Below, piece by piece: positions 21,155 to 26,487 of a stretch of 26,487 nt of DNA. Location: IMG/VR virus record IMGVR_UViG_3300025127_004845, positions 1-26,487 of that record, one strand, 5' to 3'. The position numbers were made by a program, and so were the translations under genes. The DNA comes from a virus. The notes under the pieces were generated by a model. It was not told the origin of the DNA and made no database searches. It saw only the letters and a list, made by a program, of their open reading frames with translations. The stretch's first letter is position 1, and the number at the start of each line of letters is the position of its first letter.

Positions 21155-21406
21155 CTACTTCTTATCTTTTAGATCGTTACAGATCTCTCTGATACGACGA
21201 GCCATTTTAGAATAGTAATTGTATTGTGTTAGAGTTGCCCGACGATCTAACAGATCCGCCTCGTCCCTTAGCATTCTTACTGCCTTATCTATCTTCTGTA
21301 ATTGAATGCAGTAATTAGCATACCAATATTCTTTCTTCTGAATATCCGTATAACTCTCGTAAGTATTAGGTTTAAATTTAAACGGTAATTCTAACTGTTC
21401 CATCAC
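21155..21406 (-). CDS. Helical protein with N-terminal clamp-binding-like motif (83 aa)
   Basis: 83 residues; the second Met (21403) may be the start. It begins MEQLELPFKFKP, where QLELPF resembles the sliding-clamp binding peptide of Hda (QLSLPL), also N-terminal there. The rest is a basic helical or coiled-coil region rich in Tyr, Arg and Asp (IDKAVRMLRDEADLLDRRAT, YSKMARRIREICNDLK). It has its own promoter at 21444-21471 and shares a terminator with the convergent plus cassette. A role in clamp binding is inferred from the motif. Confidence 0.7.
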   Translation of the reverse strand: MMEQLELPFKFKPNTYESYTDIQKKEYWYANYCIQLQKIDKAVRMLRDEADLLDRRATLTQYNYYSKMARRIREICNDLKDKK

Positions 21407-21438
21407 TTCTCCTTTGTTTATGGTTAATATGAATTACT

Positions 21439-21471
21439 ATTATAGTGTACCCCATCCACAATATTTGTCAA
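21439..21471 (-). promoter_or_regulatory. Promoter of the 83-aa clamp-motif gene
   Basis: On the minus strand TTGACA (21466-21471), a 16-base spacer, TACACT (21444-21449), overlapping TATAAT (21439-21444). It has the same form as the promoter at 20605-20637. The rest of 21407-21596 is AT-rich with a weak hairpin near 21540 that may end the methyltransferase operon. Confidence 0.7.
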
Positions 21472-21596
21472 CACTTTTTTTATTTTTTTTTACGACTGTA
21501 CTTCTACCACAATACGACTGAGGGGGGCACAGAAAAACACTACAGTGTGTGTGTATATGTCATATGAAACTCTTAAAAATTCAGCAAAAATCAGAC

Positions 21597-22271
21597 TTAT
21601 ACTACATTTTCTTTCTGTAGAATAGGCCCCTTTGTTTTAAAATCTAGGGTACCCATCACCCCCTTAGAAAATACAGCTATCATAAATTTACCTCCTTCGA
21701 GACCCGGCCGTACGTCGTAGTGTTTCCCACTAGTCTGACAAAAGAAATCTACATCGGTAAACCCAGCTTGTGTACCCATACCATAAAACTCTTCTGGGGT
21801 GTAGTGTTTGTAGTGAAACTCATTGACCGGAGGTAACTTATGGGGTCTCACTCGTTCGTTCGGTGATGAGCAGATAAATAAATTTGTTTTCTCTCCGGCT
21901 AAATCAAAGACACTCTGGGCGAGGTCAGGAGGTATATGCTCAATGAACTCAAAAGACACAACTGCATCATAGTTCGCCGGTAGTCGATCAGGTTTCAGTT
22001 GTGTAAAATCTTCGACAATATAATTAACCCGTGGAGCTTTTTTCGAGAAAGTTTCAAGATATACTCCGTGAGCCACAGGTGATTTATCAATACAATCAAT
22101 ACCACAATCTAACATATTGTGCATAATGAAAGAACCATAACCGATCCCGCAGCCAATATCTAAAACATCATTAGGTTTTGGGATGATTTCTTTTATTTTT
22201 TTACAGGCAAAGTTATATCGTTCTAAATGATCCGGCCGAATGTTGTTCGGATCCATAATTCTTTCAACCAT
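21597..22271 (-). CDS. Class I SAM-dependent methyltransferase
   Basis: 224 residues. SAM-binding motif I is VLDIGCGIGYGS (36-47); the acidic residue of motif II is in DCIDKS; YDAVVSFEFIEHI is the motif IV/V region with the EHI common in ubiE/small-molecule methyltransferases. The C-terminal part (EFHYKHYTPEEFYGMGTQAG) is typical of enzymes acting on sugars or lipids. It could methylate a sugar made by the phage glycosyltransferases. A DNA methyltransferase is unlikely because the DPPY/NPPY type motif is missing. Its start shares TAATG with the upstream gene. Confidence 0.83.
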   Translation of the reverse strand: MVERIMDPNNIRPDHLERYNFACKKIKEIIPKPNDVLDIGCGIGYGSFIMHNMLDCGIDCIDKSPVAHGVYLETFSKKAPRVNYIVEDFTQLKPDRLPANYDAVVSFEFIEHIPPDLAQSVFDLAGEKTNLFICSSPNERVRPHKLPPVNEFHYKHYTPEEFYGMGTQAGFTDVDFFCQTSGKHYDVRPGLEGGKFMIAVFSKGVMGTLDFKTKGPILQKENVV

Positions 22272-22870
22272 TACTTAACTACCTTCATAATACATCCTTG
22301 TTTCCACGAACGAGCTAACGGAACAACCTCACGATTGTACTGTTGACACCATTCAACCAAAGCTTTCCACTCTCCTTCTTCCCATTTAGGGTAGGGAGAG
22401 ATTGGTGACGGCAAAAGATCATCAAATCGTATTAATGTACCGTCTATAATTTGATCATTAAGTAATTCTAAAACAGTTTTTGTAGATTTATAGAGATCAC
22501 AATCAATATTCATAAACGATATGTGTCTTTTGTGGTCTTTTTTCCATACAGGAATGGTCTGTTCAAACCAACCTTCGTGTAAAACTACGTTTGGCACCAC
22601 TTTTGGTAGCTCTGATACAGCAAAATGTCCTTTTTCTATGACTTTATGTCCCATAAACCATTGTTCAGGCAGTCCTTCAAAGCTATCAAAGCCGTGAAAT
22701 GTAATTTTTTTATTCAAACTAGCTAAATAATTTATAGATTGTCCTTGATATACTCCAAATTCTACGTAATGTCCCTTTGGATGTAGAATATTTTGCATAC
22801 AGAATTGATATTCCATTAATCGATGGTCTAATAAAACCATAGGTGTATATAAAAAATCTTCAGGTCTCAT
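22271..22870 (-). CDS. TylF/MycF-like macrocin O-methyltransferase family protein
   Basis: 199 residues. YVEFGVYQGQSI (35-46) is the SAM-binding loop, GFDSFEGLPE (60-69) the next motif, and NIDCDLYKST (121-130), with Asp ligands D123 and D125, plus IRFDDL are typical of this metal-dependent sugar O-methyltransferase family. Members methylate deoxysugars on macrolides and many are found in surface polysaccharide clusters. With the next gene it forms a two-gene unit. The likely promoter at 22883-22911 would give a leader of only a few bases. Confidence 0.83.
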   Translation of the reverse strand: MRPEDFLYTPMVLLDHRLMEYQFCMQNILHPKGHYVEFGVYQGQSINYLASLNKKITFHGFDSFEGLPEQWFMGHKVIEKGHFAVSELPKVVPNVVLHEGWFEQTIPVWKKDHKRHISFMNIDCDLYKSTKTVLELLNDQIIDGTLIRFDDLLPSPISPYPKWEEGEWKALVEWCQQYNREVVPLARSWKQGCIMKVVK

Positions 22871-22882
22871 AAATATGCCGCC

Positions 22883-22911
22883 ATTCTAATTTAAAACTTG
22901 TTATTCGTCAA
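22883..22911 (-). promoter_or_regulatory. Probable promoter of the methyltransferase pair
   Basis: On the minus strand TTGACG (22906-22911) and TAGAAT (22883-22888) are 17 bases apart. The expected start at about 22875 is only a few bases before the ATG at 22870, so the message would be nearly leaderless; no good ribosome site is seen. Confidence 0.5.
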
Positions 22912-22932
22912 CAAATAACTTATAGTTTATGA

Positions 22933-22979
22933 AGTTTAGGTAGCTACCCCTTTCCAGTGATACATTGGCTACCTAAACT
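22933..22979. repeat. Perfect 12-bp inverted repeat at the terminase promoter
   Basis: AGTTTAGGTAGC (22933-22944) and GCTACCTAAACT (22968-22979) with a 23-base gap. The left arm also overlaps the palindrome GGTAGCTACC (22939-22948). There is no T tract on either side. It looks more like an operator or a structured leader than a terminator. Confidence 0.7.
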
Positions 22980-22993
22980 ATCAAAGGTATACT
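22965..22993 (+). promoter_or_regulatory. Probable promoter of the packaging/structural operon
   Basis: TTGGCT (22965-22970) and TATACT (22988-22993) have a 17-base spacer. The -35 and half of the spacer coincide with the right arm of the inverted repeat. The terminase small subunit starts at 23020 after AGGAG. Confidence 0.5.
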
Positions 22994-23019
22994 AATAATA
23001 GTGATAGGAGTAAAACACT

Positions 23020-23742
23020 ATGACAAAAAAGGGAAAGAATCCACGACCGCATGTCTTGTATGGTCGTATGAAAGAACAAGAGCTGATAAATTTAATTAAA
23101 GAAACAGCTGCGACATACAAAACAAGACAAGGGGGACGAATCTATGAGATGAAGCAAGAACTCGAACGTCGTCGTATGCTTACCCTAAAGAGAAAAAACC
23201 CTGAAGAGTACGAGAGGAGAAAAGAAGAGATGTTAGAACGACCAGCCAAACACAAAATGTTTGCAAAATCCACATTACCGAGAGGTATGACTCCAATGCA
23301 GGAAAAATTTTGTATGGAATACGCAGCTACCGGTGATGAACTCAATGCCTACAAGGTTGCTGGGTATAAAGAAGACGACACCAACGGACTAACCCGTCGA
23401 CGTGCCCGCCAATTACTTAATAATAAAAAAGTACAGGCTCGTATCGAGGAATATCAAGAGCAAGCTTTGAAACGCATTAGTTGGACAAAAGAAAAAGTCC
23501 TTGAAAAAATGCACGAAGTGTATCAAAACTCTATAGCCGAAGGTGATCACACAAATGCTAACCGATCACTAGAAAATATTGGGAAACATCTGGGTATGTT
23601 TGTTGATGTTTCTAAAATTGAACAAAATATTACAACATCAGAATTATTAACGAACGATACCGACAAAGATATAGAACGTCTGGCGGATGTTGTAGGACTA
23701 AAGATTGTAAAAGGTGGAAAATCCGAAAATACCGATAAGTGA
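23020..23742 (+). CDS. Terminase small subunit
   Basis: 240 residues. The central domain (about 89-150) has MTPMQEKFCMEYAATGDELN, then AYKVAGY, then RARQLLNNKKVQARIEEYQE, which is the DNA-binding helix-turn-helix pattern of the Terminase_2 small subunit family. The N-terminal 85 residues are an extra basic, helical region (KQELERRRMLTLKRKNPEEY). The C-terminus probably contacts the large subunit. It recognises phage DNA for packaging. It overlaps the large subunit gene by 29 bases. AGGAG precedes the ATG. Confidence 0.88.
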   Translation: MTKKGKNPRPHVLYGRMKEQELINLIKETAATYKTRQGGRIYEMKQELERRRMLTLKRKNPEEYERRKEEMLERPAKHKMFAKSTLPRGMTPMQEKFCMEYAATGDELNAYKVAGYKEDDTNGLTRRRARQLLNNKKVQARIEEYQEQALKRISWTKEKVLEKMHEVYQNSIAEGDHTNANRSLENIGKHLGMFVDVSKIEQNITTSELLTNDTDKDIERLADVVGLKIVKGGKSENTDK

Positions 23743-25294
23743 GTTAGCTTCTGACGAGACGACTAAGAAAAAACTTCTTCAGAAACTAGCCGTTCAATCC
23801 CTTGTTAAAAGCAAAGATAACTTTTTAGCTTTTGTGAAAACATTTGCTCCAAAGTTAGTAGCTGATTTCAAGATGGGAAGACATATTGAAGTTATCAGTG
23901 AAAAATTACAAAAGGTTGAAGAAGGAGAACTCAAACGTCTTATGGTATTCTTACCACCCCGTAGTTCTAAATCCGTTATTTGCTCAAAATTATTTCCGGC
24001 CTGGTACCTAGGCAGACATCCTCAACATGAAATCTTATCAGTATCTCACTCTGATACGTTAGCCTCAGATTTTGGACGTTCCGTCAGGGATCTGGTAGGT
24101 TCGGGTTTATATCAAAATGTATTTAGAGGAGTGAAGCTACGATCGGACGTACGAGCTGCCGGAAAGTGGCAGACAAACCAGAATGGTGTATATGTAGCTG
24201 CCGGTGTACGAACACAGATTGCTGGTCGTGGTGCACACATAGCTTTACTTGATGATGTAATGTCAGAAGAAGATGCTTTTAGTGAAACGGGTAGACGATA
24301 TATAAAAGAATGGTATCCGGCTGGTTTACGAACAAGACTTATGCCGAACGGTTCTATAGTTATTATCAATACACGATACCACGAAGACGATATATGTGGG
24401 TGGTTACTGGCTTGTGAGAATGATGCTAAAGGAGATGGAGCTGCAACCATACCGTGGGATGTTTTACGAATACCAGCTTGGGTCGATGAGAGTAGTAGCC
24501 GATTATTAAACATACCAGTAGGTGAATCATATTTTCCGGAATGGAAACCAAAAGAGGTTTTAAAAAATGATGAGATGGAAATACGACGACACAACGGTTC
24601 ACGGTATTGGGAATCACTGTATATGCAAAATCCTGTGCCAGATGAAGGCGGAATATTTAAAAAGAGCTGGTTTAACATTTGGAAAGAAGAAGACCCACCT
24701 CATTGTGATTTTATTATACAAACTATGGATACAGCTTTCTCAACTCGAACAACAGCTGACTATAGTGTAATTCAAACGTGGGGCATATTTACACAAATGG
24801 AAAAAGATAGTTCAGGCAAAGAGTATGAAGTAGGACATTTAATTTTATTAGGTAACATTAGAGATCGATTGGAGTATCCAGAACTAAGAAGCACAGCTCA
24901 AGATAGTTTTGAAGAACACCAACCAGATTTAATTGTAATTGAAAAAAAAGCCAGTGGACAATCTTTGATACAAGATTTACGACGAGCTGGTTTACCGATA
25001 CTTGAATACACACCGGACAGAGATAAAGTTTCAAGAGCTTATGCAGCATCTCCATTGCTCGAAGCTGGTCGAGTATGGCTACCTAATAAGACGTGGGCAC
25101 AGACTATGTTTGATGAAGCTGTATCTTTTCCTAATGCAGCTCATGACGATCAGGTTGACTCAATGGTTATGGCTGTGCTATACCTTAAAGAATCATGGCA
25201 CTTGCAACATCCATACGATCCGAACTATAATAGTGAAGACGAAAATATTTATAAAAAAAATAAAGCAACGTACTGGAACATAAATAATATTTAG
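23714..25294 (+). CDS. Terminase large subunit
   Basis: 526 residues from GTG 23714. The ATPase has Walker A PPRSSKSV (81-88) and Walker B IALLDD (176-181) with MSEEDA after it. The RNase H-like nuclease has QTMDTAFS (D339), DLIVIEKKASG (E410) and AAHDDQVDSM (D478, D479, D482), the three acidic positions of the headful-type nuclease. It cuts concatemers and pumps DNA through the portal. The start is a GTG inside the small subunit gene without a strong ribosome site, so coupled translation is likely. Confidence 0.94.
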   Translation: MENPKIPISELASDETTKKKLLQKLAVQSLVKSKDNFLAFVKTFAPKLVADFKMGRHIEVISEKLQKVEEGELKRLMVFLPPRSSKSVICSKLFPAWYLGRHPQHEILSVSHSDTLASDFGRSVRDLVGSGLYQNVFRGVKLRSDVRAAGKWQTNQNGVYVAAGVRTQIAGRGAHIALLDDVMSEEDAFSETGRRYIKEWYPAGLRTRLMPNGSIVIINTRYHEDDICGWLLACENDAKGDGAATIPWDVLRIPAWVDESSSRLLNIPVGESYFPEWKPKEVLKNDEMEIRRHNGSRYWESLYMQNPVPDEGGIFKKSWFNIWKEEDPPHCDFIIQTMDTAFSTRTTADYSVIQTWGIFTQMEKDSSGKEYEVGHLILLGNIRDRLEYPELRSTAQDSFEEHQPDLIVIEKKASGQSLIQDLRRAGLPILEYTPDRDKVSRAYAASPLLEAGRVWLPNKTWAQTMFDEAVSFPNAAHDDQVDSMVMAVLYLKESWHLQHPYDPNYNSEDENIYKKNKATYWNINNI

Positions 25295-25303
25295 AGAGTA
25301 GTA

Positions 25304-26487
25304 ATGGCAGTAGAAAAAAATCCCTTCGAAAAAATAGAAAAAGTAAATACCGATGTAAAAGAAATGACTCAAGGTCTTCCCGGTGTTGATGTTAATGTAG
25401 ATCCTGAACAAGAAGAAGATGTAGCTGTTGATGTGAATCCAGATACAGGAGAAGTGTCTGTTGATTTAAATGAAGATGCTGGCACAGTTTTAGCATCAAT
25501 AAAAGATTTTTATGGCAACCTTGCCGAATACATGGATGAAGAAGACCTAACAGATTTATCGACAACTATTCTCGATAATTTTAAATCTGATGAAGAGTCA
25601 AGACAAGAATGGGAACAAACATTCGAACGTGGGTTTGACTTATTAGGATTAAAATTACAAGAAACAACAGAACCATTCGATGGTGCTTGTACAGCAACAC
25701 ATCCGTTAATTATTGAGAATGCTGTTAAATTTCAATCAAAAGCTGCTCAAGAATTATTTCCAAGTAAAGGCCCAGTGAAAACACAAGTGCTAGGTAACTT
25801 AACTCCGGCAAAAGAACAGCAAGCTAAACGTGTGAAAGACTACATGAATTATCAACTTACTGAAGAAATGCCAGAGTATTTTGATGAGACAGAAAGATTA
25901 TTATTTCATTTACCACTGATCGGTACGGCTGTCAAAAAAGTTTACTACGATGAAACATTAGGACGACCAATATCAGAATTTATTCCTATTGATCAGTTTC
26001 ATGTATCAAATTTAGTTCCTGATCTTCGAAGAGCTGATCGATACACTCACGTTATCTACAGATCATCAAACGATTTAAAAAAAGACATGAATGCAGGAAT
26101 GTATAGAGATGTTGAAGTTGGTGAGCCAGAACAAGAAGAAAGAGGTATGATTACAGCTAAAGCTGAACAGGTCATGGGATTATCAGCTTATGATGAACAG
26201 CCATACGACACAACACACGTTTTATTAGAACAGCACTTATACTTAAATTTACCAGAGCCATTTAATAGTCCCGGTGGTGAAGCTTGGCCATACATTGTTA
26301 CAGTCGATAAATCCAGTAAAAAAATTCTTAGCATTCGACGTAACTGGAACGATGGTGATTCTCGTTATATAAAACGTGAACACTTTGTTAGTTATAAATT
26401 TGTACCGGGTTTTGGTTTCTACGGATTAGGACTAATACATTTCTTAGGTAATCTTACAATGTCAGCTACGGCAGCAATGAGAGCTTT
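25304..26487 (+). CDS. Portal (head-tail connector) protein, partial at 3' end
   Basis: The frame is open from ATG 25304 to the end of the window, about 394 residues. The first 75 residues are acidic and repetitive, with Val/Asp-Val-Asn patterns (VDVNVDPEQEEDVAVDVNPD). Then comes GACTATHPLIIENAVKFQSK and AAQELFPSKGPVKT, later LPLIGTAVKKVYYDE and PIDQFHVSN, which are familiar from portal proteins of marine podoviruses. It forms the ring through which DNA enters and leaves the capsid. Its place right after the terminase large subunit fits. The gene continues outside the window. Confidence 0.85.
   Translation, partial: MAVEKNPFEKIEKVNTDVKEMTQGLPGVDVNVDPEQEEDVAVDVNPDTGEVSVDLNEDAGTVLASIKDFYGNLAEYMDEEDLTDLSTTILDNFKSDEESRQEWEQTFERGFDLLGLKLQETTEPFDGACTATHPLIIENAVKFQSKAAQELFPSKGPVKTQVLGNLTPAKEQQAKRVKDYMNYQLTEEMPEYFDETERLLFHLPLIGTAVKKVYYDETLGRPISEFIPIDQFHVSNLVPDLRRADRYTHVIYRSSNDLKKDMNAGMYRDVEVGEPEQEERGMITAKAEQVMGLSAYDEQPYDTTHVLLEQHLYLNLPEPFNSPGGEAWPYIVTVDKSSKKILSIRRNWNDGDSRYIKREHFVSYKFVPGFGFYGLGLIHFLGNLTMSATAAMRA

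Larger units (their letters stand above)
20814..21256. other. Dense cluster of GATC sites
   Basis: GATC starts at 20814, 20821, 20848, 20871, 20911, 20935, 20956, 20965, 20977, 20998, 21016, 21058, 21065, 21145, 21152, 21172, 21182, 21244 and 21253: 19 sites in 443 bases. About one to two are expected at this composition. The cluster crosses the two plus genes, a terminator and the start of a gene on the other strand. Confidence 0.85.

Noticed and set aside
6324-22979. The 8-mer TTTCCAGT in the loop of the hairpin at 6324-6364 and in the gap of the inverted repeat at 22933-22979
   Set aside because: The same 8-mer also occurs inside the cupin gene near 6634, so sharing may be chance; no other common features were found.
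24112-24678. A 188-codon minus-strand ORF opposite terminase
   Set aside because: Antisense to strongly conserved terminase motifs; Ser/Pro-rich shadow translation.
1-26487. Direct terminal repeats marking complete genome ends
   Set aside because: The first and last bases of the window do not match, and both end inside genes, so this is an internal or arbitrary cut.

Overview
This window is part of the genome of a lytic tailed phage (Caudoviricetes), most likely a T7-like marine podovirus. It is AT-rich and almost fully coding. It has phage replication genes (T7-type primase-helicase, family A DNA polymerase, endonuclease I, SSB, exonuclease), a B12-dependent ribonucleotide reductase, a two-subunit terminase, a portal and a gene-transfer-agent type holin. 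I see no integrase, repressor, RNA polymerase or tRNA. The host is probably an alphaproteobacterium that makes PQQ: a 24-codon gene at 5765-5839 encodes a clear PqqA precursor peptide whose sequence resembles methylobacterial PqqA. The host is an inference.

Layout. (1) 1-6323, plus strand, late genes: the end of a large virion protein, three overlapping glycosyltransferase-like genes, a small unknown gene, a holin, pqqA, a secreted Cys protein and a small basic ORF, closed by a strong hairpin at 6324-6370. (2) 6426-15948, minus strand, metabolism and replication: primase-helicase, DNA polymerase, SSB, Cas4/RecB-like nuclease, endonuclease I, an unknown gene, DUF3310, two small genes including a PD-(D/E)XK protein, a membrane protein, NrdJ, a 2OG-Fe(II) oxygenase and a ManC-type cupin. 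A consensus promoter (TTGACA-17-TATAGT) sits just upstream at 15963-15991. (3) 15992-16231, repeat-rich non-coding DNA. (4) 16232-19293, minus strand: an operon of about 14 tiny genes, many coupled by ATGA, TGATG or TAATG overlaps, behind another consensus promoter; these look like early host-takeover genes. (5) 19294-21406, three plus-strand cassettes, each with its own promoter and terminator and with shared repeats, plus one minus gene. This part holds a striking cluster of GATC sites and two proteins with a QLELPFK motif that looks like a sliding-clamp binding peptide. (6) 21597-22870, minus strand: two methyltransferases. (7) 22933-26487, plus strand: an inverted repeat overlapping a promoter, then terminase small subunit, large subunit and a portal gene running off the end.

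The packaging genes at the right end and the virion gene at the left end fit one circular or circularly permuted map, with the capsid and tail genes outside the window. The glycosyltransferases, cupin, 2OG oxygenase and two methyltransferases suggest investment in modifying a sugar or surface structure. The most notable items are phage-encoded PqqA, the GATC cluster with its local GC shift, the clamp-motif pair, the repeated promoter cassettes, and a fused glycosyltransferase-DUF115 protein.
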